From positions 1-31,016 of the forward strand of contig CAYOYK010000025.1 of assembly GCA_964408185.1 (NCBI GenBank): DNA of 31,016 nucleotides. Direction: 5' to 3'. This DNA is from CAYOYK01 sp964408185. GTDB lineage: Bacteria; Bacillota; Clostridia; Christensenellales; Aristaeellaceae. The translations under genes and the position numbers were made by a program. Under the pieces are notes generated by a model. That model made no database searches, was not told the origin of the DNA, and saw only the letters and a program-made list of their open reading frames with translations. Positions 6,217 through 14,328 of this stretch are shown here, piece after piece (positions within the stretch are counted from its first letter, which is position 1; each line of letters starts with the position of its first letter).

Positions 6217-7956
6217 GTGCAGGGCGGGAACCAAGGCATGACCCCGGAGCAGTGGCAGGCGTATACCGCCTCGTTGCAGGGATACGGCGCAATGCCGACC
6301 ATGGAGCAGCTGCAAGCCATGACGCCGGAGCAGCAGCAGGCATACTATGCCTCGCTGCAGCAAACGGCGGGCTTTGCGGGTGGAATGTCGCCGCAGATGG
6401 GTGCGATGACCCCCGAACAGCGGAACGCCATGCCGCAGATGGGTGCGATGTCGGCCGATCCGTGGCAGGCCTATGCGGGCGGTATGCAGCCAATGGGCGG
6501 TATGCAGCCAGCTGCCGGTATGCAGTCAACGGGCGGCATGCAGCCAATGACCGCGGCGCCAATGCTCACGCCGGAGCAGCTGCAGGCCATGACCCCGGAG
6601 CAGCAGCAGGCGTACTACGCCACGCTGCAACAGATGAGCGGCATGTCGGCCATCGCGCCGGAGCAATGGCAGGCGTATGCCGCCATGCAGCAGAACGCCC
6701 AGATCCCGACAGCCGCTCCCGCGCGCAGCAAGGCCAAAAAGCCCAAGGCGCGCCGCAAACGGCTGAGCCCGGTGGGCAAGGTGTTTGTGTTTGTGCTTGT
6801 CGCCGCCATTGCGGGCACGGCGGCGTGGCTGATCTTTGTTGGCGGCAAGACGCGCCCGTCCACCGCTGTGGTGCAGCTTGGCGAAAGCGGCACCAGCTAC
6901 ACCGGCGACGCGCTCATCGTGCGGGACGAGACCGCATTCGATGACGAGGGCGTGCTTAAGGTGGAGTACAAGGCCGGGGAGGGCGACGTAGTCTATCGCG
7001 GCACGGTGGTGTGCTACGTTTACTCCACAGGGTACAGCAGCAAGGAAATGGACGCCTTGCAGGAGTATCGGGATCAGATAAAGGATTACCAGCAAACGCT
7101 GCTGCAAAGCGAGACCGCCTACGATCAAAAGATGCAGCGCCTTGAGACCAACGTGGTGGAGCGCGGACTGGAGGTGCGCAACCTCGTGCAGGGCGCGCGC
7201 GGCAACCTGAGCAATCAGGAAAAAATTCTGGCCGACGCCATCGACGAGCGGCAGCAGTATTTCCGCTCCAAGTACTCGGACGACATGTCCCTTAACCGTC
7301 TGTACGACGATGAATCCACGCAGAGCCAGCGCATAGAAAGCTGGATCAAGCAAAAGGCCGCCACACAGGAGAGCATCGTCAGCTTTTATACGGACGGCTT
7401 TGAGTACGCGCTTACGCCCACCGCCTACGAGAGCTACTCGCCCGCCGAGGTGCGCAGTATGATGAACGGGGCCGTGCCGGAGCGCACGCTGGCCTCCCGC
7501 GGCCGAACGGATATTTATCGGCTGGTGCAAAAGAGCAACTACGTCGTGCTCATGCTCATCAAGGACAATACGTGGAACCCTGTGGAGGGCGACGTTTACA
7601 CCCTCAAGCTGGAGCAATTCAGCAATACGACGGTCAGCGCGCGGGTGATCTCCTTTACGCGGGCCAGCGGCGAGCTGCTGGTGCGGCTGGCCGTGAGCGG
7701 AGACGTAACGCCCGTGCTGTACATGCGCACCTGTCAGGCGGAGCTGTACGAGAACGTGTACGCCCTCATGGTGCCTAAGGAGGCCGTGTTCGAGCACAAC
7801 GGGATACTCGGCGTGGCGACCCCGCCCGTGGAGGAGGGCCGCAACTCGGTGTTCATCCCGGTAACGGTGCTCAAGGAGGAGGGCGACGTGACGTACATAT
7901 CGCCCATGCAAACCGGCACGCTTAACGAGGGCGATACGGTCAATTTGTATTACTAG
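6217..7956 (+). CDS. HlyD-like membrane protein with Met/Gln-rich repetitive N-terminus
   Basis: The 579-residue product starts at GTG 6217, eight bases after AAAGGAGG (6201-6208). Residues 1-165 are a low-complexity Met/Gln/Pro region built from repeats of the form TPEQxQAY; a block of about 22 residues near 29-50 recurs near 119-140. A Lys/Arg stretch (172-182) precedes one membrane helix (about 188-208), placing the repeats in the cytoplasm. Outside are a beta segment (about 215-265), a coiled coil (about 275-345) and a C-terminal HlyD-like beta domain ending GDTVNLYY. Similar membrane-fusion-like proteins occur just upstream of ylmE in clostridial division clusters; the function is unproven. 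It follows the sigma gene by 34 bp. Confidence 0.75.
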   Translation: MQGGNQGMTPEQWQAYTASLQGYGAMPTMEQLQAMTPEQQQAYYASLQQTAGFAGGMSPQMGAMTPEQRNAMPQMGAMSADPWQAYAGGMQPMGGMQPAAGMQSTGGMQPMTAAPMLTPEQLQAMTPEQQQAYYATLQQMSGMSAIAPEQWQAYAAMQQNAQIPTAAPARSKAKKPKARRKRLSPVGKVFVFVLVAAIAGTAAWLIFVGGKTRPSTAVVQLGESGTSYTGDALIVRDETAFDDEGVLKVEYKAGEGDVVYRGTVVCYVYSTGYSSKEMDALQEYRDQIKDYQQTLLQSETAYDQKMQRLETNVVERGLEVRNLVQGARGNLSNQEKILADAIDERQQYFRSKYSDDMSLNRLYDDESTQSQRIESWIKQKAATQESIVSFYTDGFEYALTPTAYESYSPAEVRSMMNGAVPERTLASRGRTDIYRLVQKSNYVVLMLIKDNTWNPVEGDVYTLKLEQFSNTTVSARVISFTRASGELLVRLAVSGDVTPVLYMRTCQAELYENVYALMVPKEAVFEHNGILGVATPPVEEGRNSVFIPVTVLKEEGDVTYISPMQTGTLNEGDTVNLYY

Positions 7957-7969
7957 GAGGCGAACGGAC

Positions 7970-8716
7970 ATGCAGCCCAACGAACGGCCGCTGGCGGAGC
8001 AGACGGATCGCTTGCAGATATTGCAGGAGGTCGCGCCGGAGACGCTCCAAGCGAATTTAGTCGAAATTTTAGCAAATTTACATCAAAATTGTTACGGAAA
8101 TTTTGCACCCGCCCGGCTGATCGCCGTAACCAAGACGGTGTCTGCAAAAACGGTGCAGACGCTGCAATCCCTTGGTATCACGGATATTGCCGAGAATCGA
8201 GCGCAGGTAGCAATTCCCAAGCTGGAAAAGATTTTGCCGCCTTACCGACTACATTGGATTGGGAGGTTGCAAACTAACAAAGTCAAGTATATAATAAATA
8301 AGGTCTGCCTGCTTCACACGCTGGACCGAATGGCCCTCGCGCAGGAGATTGACAGGCAGGCAGGCTCGCGCGGGCTGGTGATCCCCGCGCTGGTAGAGGT
8401 GAATGTGGCCCGTGAGCCGCAAAAGGCCGGACTGGATGTTACGGAAGTGCGAGACTTCTTACAAAAGATGAAAGACTTCTCAAGCATCCACGTTTGCGGC
8501 CTGATGACCATGATGCCGCTGGGCGCGCCGGAGGACGATCTGCGGGGCTGGTTTCGGCAAATGCGCACGCTGTTTGATCAGCTGCGCGAGGAAGCCATTC
8601 CCGCCGTCGAGATGACGGAGTTGTCCATGGGCATGAGTCAGGATTACATACTTGCCGCGCAGGAGGGCGCCACCATGGTGCGCGTGGGCACGGCGCTTTA
8701 CCGTGACCGAGCGTAA
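7970..8716 (+). CDS. ylmE: YggS/YlmE-family pyridoxal phosphate homeostasis protein
   Basis: The 248-residue protein has a PLP-binding alanine-racemase-like barrel without racemase activity; the family buffers PLP and affects amino-acid homeostasis. The PLP lysine lies in LIAVTKTVSAK (K55). Other family segments are ENRAQ, HWIGRLQTNK, LVEVN, GLMTMMP and SMGMSQDY. TAGGAGG at 7954-7960 precedes the ATG by 9 bases. Two patches (about 8053-8105 and 8278-8312) use AT-rich codons unlike the rest of the operon; the second contains a promoter-like sequence. As in Bacillus, it precedes sepF. Confidence 0.93.
   Translation: MQPNERPLAEQTDRLQILQEVAPETLQANLVEILANLHQNCYGNFAPARLIAVTKTVSAKTVQTLQSLGITDIAENRAQVAIPKLEKILPPYRLHWIGRLQTNKVKYIINKVCLLHTLDRMALAQEIDRQAGSRGLVIPALVEVNVAREPQKAGLDVTEVRDFLQKMKDFSSIHVCGLMTMMPLGAPEDDLRGWFRQMRTLFDQLREEAIPAVEMTELSMGMSQDYILAAQEGATMVRVGTALYRDRA
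8267..8295 (+). promoter_or_regulatory. Intragenic SigA-like promoter inside ylmE
   Basis: TTGCAA at 8267-8272, a 17-bp spacer and a perfect TATAAT at 8290-8295, in an AT-rich patch of an otherwise GC-rich gene. It could drive sepF-ylmG-ylmH-divIVA independently of the sigma-factor genes upstream. The evidence is sequence match only. Confidence 0.6.
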
Positions 8717-8740
8717 CAAACCATTGGGAGGAATCTGGGC

Positions 8741-9877
8741 TTGGGTATATTTTCCAAGGTGAGCGAATGGCTAACGGAGAAGAGCGACCGCTTCAGCCGA
8801 GGCGACGCGACGATGGCCGGCAGCTATTACGCCTCTGACGCGTACGAAGAAGCCTACGGCGCGCTTCGTGACGACGGCTCCGCGCAGGAGCCGGGCGTTG
8901 CCACGGGCTCCTTTGCCGCCGTGAACGCGCAAAAGGACTATGGCGGGCGCGTACCCTATCAAAGCCAGAGAGAATTGCAGCAGCGCCAGCAGGAGCAGGC
9001 CTTTGCGCAGCAGCAGACGGGGGAGTACGCAGCCGTGCAGAACACCGGCCGCATGCAGCCCGTCGCGGCGCAGCCCGCGCAGCAAACGATGCCTCCGCAG
9101 GCGGCGCAGCAGCAGACCGCCGCCCCGCAGCAGGGCGCATACGCGCAGACGCCCTATCAGGCGCAATCCTTCACGCCGCAGCAAGCCAATTATCAGCAGC
9201 AGGGCCCCTACGGGCAAGCCAACAACGTCGTGCCGTTTCCCGGCATGCAGCGCGGCCCGGACGGAAGCCTGTACGCGCATGTGGAGTACATCGTGCTCCT
9301 GCGCAGCCGCAACGAGTGCAAGAACGTGATTGAGTATATCAAGCAGAACGCCAGCGTATTCCTGAACATGGAGTTTATCGCCAACGACAGCGAACGCCAG
9401 CGTTGTGTGGATATGCTCAGCGGAGCGGCCTACACGCTGGGCTGCGCCCTCAACAAGATTTCTCCGCGCGGGATTTACCTTATCTCCTCGCCGTCGGTGT
9501 ACGTGGTCATTGATCCGGCCATGCAAAAGATGGCCGTCGGTCAGGAGACGCGCAGCTACGCCCGCGCGCAGGACAGCGCCTATCAGGGCTATACGCAGCG
9601 CCAGAGCTACTCCGCCGGGGCGCAAAGCACGCCCTATACGCCGGTGCACACGTCCGGCGCATCGGCCTCGCAGATGGCGGGGGCGCAATCGGCCGCATTT
9701 GCCCCGGTACAGCCCACGGGCTCCTACGAGGCGGTGCCCGGCGGGCCTACGGGGCGACGGCCTGTGGCTCAGCCCGGCGCCTACGCGGGCACGGGAGGAT
9801 ATCAGGCGGTATCCGGGACGGGCAGCTTTCGGCCGGTGACGGCCGCTGCCCGCGGCTATGGCGAGTACCAGCAATGA
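8741..9877 (+). CDS. sepF: SepF cell-division protein with long disordered extensions
   Basis: The 378-residue product carries the SepF core at about 176-258 (NVIEYIKQNASVFLNMEF, ERQRCVDMLSGAAYTLG, then GIYLISSPSVYVV) and an amphipathic membrane-targeting start, MGIFSKVSEWL. SepF bundles FtsZ and anchors it to the membrane. The start codon is TTG at 8741, supported by GGGAGG at 8726-8731 and by the conserved N-terminus. Usual SepF is about 150 residues. Here a Gln/Pro/Ala-rich linker of about 150 residues precedes the core and a tail of about 120 follows it. The motif TG[SEG][FY]xAV occurs near 55, 93, 326 and 351, with a variant at 360. It is 24 bp after ylmE. Confidence 0.9.
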   Translation: MGIFSKVSEWLTEKSDRFSRGDATMAGSYYASDAYEEAYGALRDDGSAQEPGVATGSFAAVNAQKDYGGRVPYQSQRELQQRQQEQAFAQQQTGEYAAVQNTGRMQPVAAQPAQQTMPPQAAQQQTAAPQQGAYAQTPYQAQSFTPQQANYQQQGPYGQANNVVPFPGMQRGPDGSLYAHVEYIVLLRSRNECKNVIEYIKQNASVFLNMEFIANDSERQRCVDMLSGAAYTLGCALNKISPRGIYLISSPSVYVVIDPAMQKMAVGQETRSYARAQDSAYQGYTQRQSYSAGAQSTPYTPVHTSGASASQMAGAQSAAFAPVQPTGSYEAVPGGPTGRRPVAQPGAYAGTGGYQAVSGTGSFRPVTAAARGYGEYQQ

Positions 9878-9901
9878 CCGGGACTTACGAGGAGGGATAC
9901 C

Positions 9902-10195
9902 ATGTTAACAGGTATTTTGCGGGTGGCGTTTAACATTTTGTTTTGGCTGCTGAACATATCGGGTACCGTGCTGTTTATCTATGCCATTCTCACATTTGTG
10001 CTGCCCAACCATGCCATCACGCAGACCATTGGACGGTTTATCGAGCCGCTGCTTGAGCCGGTTCGCAAGCTCATCCGCTGCTATCTGCCCAGCCTGAGCA
10101 ACTCGGCGCTGGATTTCTCGCCGCTTGGCTTGTGGCTGCTGCTGAAGGTGGCAAGCTGGCTCCTGCGCCTGCTGCAACGCATTCTGATCGGCTGA
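9902..10195 (+). CDS. ylmG: YggT-family membrane protein
   Basis: The 97-residue protein has two hydrophobic segments: the first runs from NILFWLLNISGTVLFIYAI, the second is the C-terminal LGLWLLLKVASWLLRLL. The YggT/YlmG signature region lies between them (RFIEPLLEPVRKLIR, then a variant of the conserved DFSPL motif). YlmG proteins affect membrane or nucleoid organisation near the division site; their molecular role is unclear. The start has GGAGGG at 9891-9896. It sits between sepF and ylmH exactly as in other Firmicutes. Confidence 0.9.
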   Translation: MLTGILRVAFNILFWLLNISGTVLFIYAILTFVLPNHAITQTIGRFIEPLLEPVRKLIRCYLPSLSNSALDFSPLGLWLLLKVASWLLRLLQRILIG

Positions 10196-10197
10196 CG

Positions 10198-10947
10198 ATG
10201 AGGGACGAGCCGCTGAGCATGGAGCGTCTGCTGGAGCTGGCGCAGCGCGCGGCCAAGCGCGATATCCGCGTGTTTACCCCCTTTCTGACGCCGCCGGAGC
10301 AGCAGCTCGCCGCCGCGGCCGCCCGCAAGGCGGGCGTATCGGCGCTGGCGGACGGCGGGCTGGCGCAAGCCGAGCGCCGGATGATCTGCTTTACGTCCGA
10401 GGAGGCGGTCGCGCTGTCGGAGTATCCGATGCGGGCCGTGTCCATCCAATGGACGGCCCGCGCGGAGCTGACGCACCGGGATGTGCTGGGCAGCGTGATG
10501 GGCCTCGGACTGGAGCGCCGTCGGCTGGGCGATATCGCCGTGGAGGGCGATCATGCCTGCGTGATGGCGGAGGCCGCCGTTGCCGCGATCCTGATCGAGC
10601 AGCTGAGCACCGTGGGCCGCTACGGCGTGACGGTCGCCCGGATGGACGCGCCGCCTGCCGCCGCGCCCGACGAGGGCGATACGGTCACGGGCACGGTTTC
10701 CTCCAATCGGCTGGACGCGGTGCTGGGCTTGGGCTACCATATGAGCCGGAGTCAGGCCGCCGAGCTGATCGCCTCCGGGGCGGTCAAGCTGCGGTACGCC
10801 CCCTGCATCCGCCCGGACGCGCATGTGGAGCCGGACGATGTGATCTCGGTGCGCGGCAAGGGACGGCTGATATTGCGGGAGCTGCGCAATCCCACCAAGA
10901 AAGATCGACTGCCCATTACGCTCTTGCGGCTGGGCGACAAAAAATAA
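10198..10947 (+). CDS. ylmH: YlmH-family S4-domain RNA-binding protein
   Basis: The 249-residue product has an N-terminal YlmH region (TPFLTPPEQQLAAAAARK) and a C-terminal S4 RNA-binding domain at about 175-235 (SSNRLDAVLGLGYHMSRSQA, DVISVRGKGR). In other Firmicutes YlmH binds stalled 50S-tRNA complexes in ribosome rescue. The ATG at 10198 is 2 bp after the ylmG stop and lacks a clear Shine-Dalgarno, suggesting translational coupling. A second in-frame ATG at 10219 (MERLLELAQ) has a weak GAGGG upstream and cannot be excluded. Confidence 0.88.
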   Translation: MRDEPLSMERLLELAQRAAKRDIRVFTPFLTPPEQQLAAAAARKAGVSALADGGLAQAERRMICFTSEEAVALSEYPMRAVSIQWTARAELTHRDVLGSVMGLGLERRRLGDIAVEGDHACVMAEAAVAAILIEQLSTVGRYGVTVARMDAPPAAAPDEGDTVTGTVSSNRLDAVLGLGYHMSRSQAAELIASGAVKLRYAPCIRPDAHVEPDDVISVRGKGRLILRELRNPTKKDRLPITLLRLGDKK

Positions 10948-10979
10948 CGCAACGACGATTCACGAAAGGAGACCGTGCC

Positions 10980-11492
10980 ATGGGTATCACCGTAGCCGAC
11001 ATCGAACAGAAGGAATTTGCTTTCAAGGGGAATGGATACGACCCAGAGGATGTAGACCTGTATTTGGATCAGATCTGCGACGAGATGGTCGCCATGCAGG
11101 ATCGCATCGATCAGCTGACCGCCGAGCTGGATTGGGCCAAGAAGCAGGCAGAGCAGGCGGCTGAAGCCGTACAGCCGATTCCGCAGCAGGTTGTCAAGAC
11201 CGATACGGAAACCTCCAAGGCCGCCGGCACGCTGGAGAGCATACTGCTCAGCGCGCAGCGCATCAGCGACGAGGCCGTGGAGAATGCCAAGGCCAAGGCC
11301 GCGCAGATCGTGCAGGAGGCGCAGGACAAGGCCAGCGGCATCGTGGAGGAGGCGCAGGGCGAGCGCAAGACGCTGGAGGACAGCCTTACCGGCATCAAGC
11401 AGTCGCTTAGCGACTACCGCGAGCGCTTCCTCAGCCTTGTCAACGAGCAAAAGGCGCTCATCGACGCGGAAGGCGATTTGTTCGACAAGTAA
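10980..11492 (+). CDS. divIVA: DivIVA-family polar/septal coiled-coil protein
   Basis: The 170-residue protein has a DivIVA N-terminal membrane-binding domain (GITVADIEQKEFAFKGNGYD, then PEDVDLYLDQICDEM) and extended coiled coils (about 35-60 and 85-160). DivIVA senses negative membrane curvature at septa and poles and recruits division, wall-growth or sporulation partners. AAAGGAG at 10965-10971 is eight bases from the ATG. The frame is open far upstream through ylmH, but that part is not coding. It ends the operon and is followed by a strong hairpin and a structured repeat. Confidence 0.95.
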   Translation: MGITVADIEQKEFAFKGNGYDPEDVDLYLDQICDEMVAMQDRIDQLTAELDWAKKQAEQAAEAVQPIPQQVVKTDTETSKAAGTLESILLSAQRISDEAVENAKAKAAQIVQEAQDKASGIVEEAQGERKTLEDSLTGIKQSLSDYRERFLSLVNEQKALIDAEGDLFDK

Positions 11493-11509
11493 GCAAATGA
11501 GGATACGCT

Positions 11510-11547
11510 GAAGCCCCACCCCGGCGTCTGCCGGAGCGGGGCTTCAG
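11510..11547 (+). terminator. Left flanking hairpin after divIVA
   Basis: An imperfect hairpin whose outer stem pairs TGAAGCCCC (11509-11517) with GGGGCTTCA (11538-11546) and whose inner stem is CCGGC/GCCGG. It lies 16 bp after the divIVA stop. The 32 nt at 11513-11544 recur at 11764-11795 with one difference. No T tract follows here: the structured repeat begins immediately. Confidence 0.7.
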
Positions 11548-11763
11548 CGTGTCCCCCGTGAGGGGCTTGGGGAGCCGCGCTCCCCAAATGGATTCCGCCT
11601 TCAGCGACATGTGCGTTGAAGGCGGCGGCGTTGCGAAGCAACGCTTCCCTGCGCTTTTCACCGGCCGCGTTCTGTGAGGGAGGCCCACCGCCGACCGAAC
11701 AGGTTGCAGGCGAAAAGCGCAAACCTCACAAAAGTGGCTTTGCCACTTTTGTGATACGCAACA
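11545..11763. repeat. Structured dispersed repeat, copy 1 (about 219 bp)
   Basis: This segment is nearly identical to 18539-18755, mismatching at only a few positions between about 11555 and 11725. It can fold into consecutive hairpins: a 9-bp stem TTGGGGAGC/GCTCCCCAA; a 9-bp stem CCGCCTTCA/TGAAGGCGG; CGTTGC-GAA-GCAACG; a long-range GCGCTTTTC/GAAAAGCGC stem; and a terminal perfect 13-bp hairpin (11726-11738 with 11742-11754). It encodes no credible protein. It is bracketed by a 32-nt direct repeat that is itself a hairpin, as expected for an insertion with duplication of a terminator. It lies between convergent divIVA and the MFS gene. Confidence 0.85.
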
Positions 11764-11799
11764 GCCCCGCCCCGGCGTCTGCCGGAGCGGGGCTTGTTT
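11761..11799. terminator. Right flanking hairpin near the MFS gene stop
   Basis: GCCCCGC (11764-11770) pairs with GCGGGGC and an inner CCGGC pairs with GCCGG; a short T-rich stretch (TTGTTTGG) follows on the plus strand. It duplicates the hairpin at 11513-11544 (31 of 32 bases). It may have been the original divIVA terminator and may also stop minus-strand transcription from the MFS gene. Confidence 0.65.
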
Positions 11800-11828
11800 G
11801 GTTCGCACGGGCTGCCGTCGTGCCCGGC

Positions 11829-13169
11829 TTAGGGCTCTGCAACGGCCTCCTCGGTCTCTTCGCTGCGCTTCGCCAGCGCCGCTTGCCTAAAGTAGGGCCG
11901 TCCAATCAGCAGGAACACGCCGCCCAGAACGAACAGTACAATCAGGCTCAGAATCCCGAAGGACGCCTTGCCCGTGAGGCTGAACACCAGCGCGTACAGC
12001 GCCGGGCCGATCACGCTGGCAAACTTGCCAAAGATGTCCAAGAAGCCGTAATACTCATTGGAGCGCTCCGGCGGGACCAGCTGCCCGAAGTACGAGCGCG
12101 AAAGCGCCTGTATGCCGCCCTGCACCGTGCCCACCAGCGTCGCCAGCACCCAGAACAGCACCGTGCTGATTTGCAGCGCAAGCGCACGCTCCAAGCCGAG
12201 GGCCTCGTTGAAGTCCAGCAGGAAGCCCATCGCAAAGCCGACGAGCGTGATAAACGCATACACGCCCACCGCAATGCCAATCAGCTTGAGCGCACCGAGC
12301 CGCTTGCTCCACCTGCCAAACAGAATGGAGCACGGCATCGCCACGATCTGCGTCACCAGCAGCGCGAGGATCATTCCCACGGTGCCGAGACCCAGCGTGG
12401 AGCCGTAGTTGGTGGACATGCTGATAATCGTGCCAACGCCGTCGATGTAGAAGAAGTAGGCAATGATGAACAGCAGGATCGCCTTGTTTTGGAGGATGCT
12501 GCGGAAGGTGGAGAGTGTGTTCTTGAGCGCCTCGCGGCCCAAGCGGGAGGGCGGCGTATCGACGCAGTGCTTCTGCTCCACGTTCTTCCAGAAGGGAATG
12601 CTGAAAAGCAGCCACCATACCGGCACGATGAGGATGGCAATGCGGAAGCTCAATTCGCTCATGTTCATCAGCAGCATGATGACGATCGAGATCACAAAGG
12701 GAATGGTGCTGCCGCCGATGTAGCCCATGGCGTAGCCCCATGTGCTCACCTTGTCCATGCGATCGGGCGTGGTCACATCGGTCAGGAAGCTATCGTAGAA
12801 CAGGCACGAGCCGCTGAAGCCGATGCGGCTGAACACGTAGCCCACCAGCATCCATTGCCAGCTCCCCACAACGCCCATAAGCGCCGTGAACACCACGCCT
12901 AGGATGAGAAAGCCCGCCCAGAGCTTTTTCTTCATGCCGCGGAAGTCGCCGATCGCGCCCATGTACGGGGCCATCACGGCCACCAGCAGGTTGGCGAAGG
13001 CGACGACGTAGCCGTAGATGGCCTTGTCGGCGGAGTTGGTGAGGAACATGGCGATAAAGATGGGGAAAATGGCCGCGGAGATGTTGGTCGCCCAGATGGA
13101 GTTGGCCCAGTCGTAGAGAATCCACGACCGCTCAGCCTTGGTGAAGCGCCTCGTGTCGGCGTCTCTCAT
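11829..13169 (-). CDS. MFS transporter, UMF1/Atg22-like family
   Basis: The 446-residue protein has about 12 membrane segments. It opens with SWILYDWANSIWATNISAAI, the hallmark of the UMF1 (Atg22-like) branch of the major facilitator superfamily; another typical segment is GGIQALSRSYFGQLVPPER. Substrates of bacterial UMF1 proteins are mostly unknown; yeast Atg22 exports amino acids from the vacuole. The ATG at 13169 has AAAGGGTG about ten bases upstream. It follows the phospholipase C-like gene by 6 bp and is probably cotranscribed with it. Confidence 0.9.
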   Translation of the reverse strand: MRDADTRRFTKAERSWILYDWANSIWATNISAAIFPIFIAMFLTNSADKAIYGYVVAFANLLVAVMAPYMGAIGDFRGMKKKLWAGFLILGVVFTALMGVVGSWQWMLVGYVFSRIGFSGSCLFYDSFLTDVTTPDRMDKVSTWGYAMGYIGGSTIPFVISIVIMLLMNMSELSFRIAILIVPVWWLLFSIPFWKNVEQKHCVDTPPSRLGREALKNTLSTFRSILQNKAILLFIIAYFFYIDGVGTIISMSTNYGSTLGLGTVGMILALLVTQIVAMPCSILFGRWSKRLGALKLIGIAVGVYAFITLVGFAMGFLLDFNEALGLERALALQISTVLFWVLATLVGTVQGGIQALSRSYFGQLVPPERSNEYYGFLDIFGKFASVIGPALYALVFSLTGKASFGILSLIVLFVLGGVFLLIGRPYFRQAALAKRSEETEEAVAEP

Positions 13170-13175
13170 GGGGGA

Positions 13176-14171
13176 TCACCCTTTCGTGTGGAGATATTGG
13201 TGCAACGGCAGCGGTTCGCATGCCGGTGTACGTTCGTTGCGAGGGTCGCGCCAGTCAAAGCCGGTTGCATAGGAGGCGCTCCCGATGACCTCGCTCAAGG
13301 CGGCGGCGTTTCCGTCGCTCAGGTAGGCCCATGCGGCGGCGATCATCCCGGCCGCGTCGTGCGCGGCCTGATCCGTCAGCTCGTCAAAGCTAAGCGTGGA
13401 AACGATATCCGCGTCGTAGGGAGAACGCCATGGCAGGCGAGCCTCGTTGGCGACGTCCAGCCCCGCCATCTGCTTGCCATGGTAGGACATGGCAAAATAC
13501 GCGATCTTGCTGACGCCGTTGTCTAGGCGGCCCACAATCGCATTGAGGAGGCCGGTGGGATCCTGTATGAGGAAGTAGAAAAAGCGCTGATCTTGCAGCG
13601 CGCGGGCAAGGTCCGCATAGGTATCGCGCCAGCCGTACACCTGCTCGTAGACGGCGTTCAGCGGCTCGCGCAGGACGCTTGGCAGCCTGTGCAGACGAAG
13701 AATGCGCAGCGAGATCGGCCGCAAGCCCATCCGCGCGCCCCACGCGCGCAGCGTGCGCCAATCCAGCGCGTGCTCCAGCAGGATGTGACTGCCGCGGTTG
13801 GCGCGGGGGCCCTCCGTGCCGTCGTACTCCCCGGAGCGATAGATAATGTACGGATGCGCTGCACGGTCGAGGCAGTAGTGGCAAAAAAAGCCCGATAGAT
13901 AGGAGAACAGCTCGTCTCGCGCGGCCGCGTCGGCGCGCGCTCTCTCGGCCAGCGCCATCAAAAACTCGCCCGTGTAGGTCTGCTGCATTTGGTTGCCGCG
14001 GGCGGGCTTGCCCTCCTGCGCCTTTGTGCGATAAAAGCGGTAGGAGAACCATGTGTCCGGCCCCGACGTCGCGTACGCGAAGAGCTTGCGGTGTATGTGC
14101 CGGCGCGTCTCCTGCGGCAGCAGCGCCAGCGCCGCCTCGCCTACGCGGTAATGGGTGATAATATCCGGCAT
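13176..14171 (-). CDS. Zinc-dependent phospholipase C-like protein
   Basis: The 331-residue protein begins MPDIITHYRVGEAAL and has SGPDTWFSY and FFCHYCLDRAAHPYI. H7, D39, H98, D102 and H106 are the likely zinc ligands of the bacterial phospholipase C/S1-P1 nuclease fold. No signal peptide is visible, so a cytoplasmic role on lipid headgroups or phosphodiesters is possible; the substrate is unknown. GGAGG lies five bases upstream of the ATG at 14171. It has its own promoter and is followed at 6 bp by the MFS gene, suggesting linked uptake/export and hydrolysis (inference). Confidence 0.82.
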   Translation of the reverse strand: MPDIITHYRVGEAALALLPQETRRHIHRKLFAYATSGPDTWFSYRFYRTKAQEGKPARGNQMQQTYTGEFLMALAERARADAAARDELFSYLSGFFCHYCLDRAAHPYIIYRSGEYDGTEGPRANRGSHILLEHALDWRTLRAWGARMGLRPISLRILRLHRLPSVLREPLNAVYEQVYGWRDTYADLARALQDQRFFYFLIQDPTGLLNAIVGRLDNGVSKIAYFAMSYHGKQMAGLDVANEARLPWRSPYDADIVSTLSFDELTDQAAHDAAGMIAAAWAYLSDGNAAALSEVIGSASYATGFDWRDPRNERTPACEPLPLHQYLHTKG

Positions 14172-14263
14172 GGCGGCCTCCGTTCCGCAGGCGACCGCGC
14201 GACGGCGCGCGGCTTTCGTCAGCGTGCTGGAATACGCGGCTCGTGTTGGTAAAATGTGTACCT

Positions 14264-14292
14264 ATCATAGCATGTTTGGCGGATGGAAGCAA
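14264..14292 (-). promoter_or_regulatory. Promoter of the phospholipase C-like/MFS operon
   Basis: On the minus strand TTGCTT (14287-14292), a 17-bp spacer and TATGAT (14264-14269) with an extended -10 TGC. It is about 90 bp upstream of the start at 14171. Confidence 0.75.
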
Positions 14293-14328
14293 GCCGCGCG
14301 ACGCGCTTCGGGCCGAAATACCCGCCGA

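Noticed and set aside
11545..11763. Insertion sequence with transposase
   Set aside because: The element is about 219 bp, without a coding region or terminal inverted repeats of an IS; it can only be non-autonomous.
11616..12902. Plus-strand 428-codon open frame through the repeat and MFS gene
   Set aside because: It is antisense to the MFS transporter and begins inside the structured repeat.
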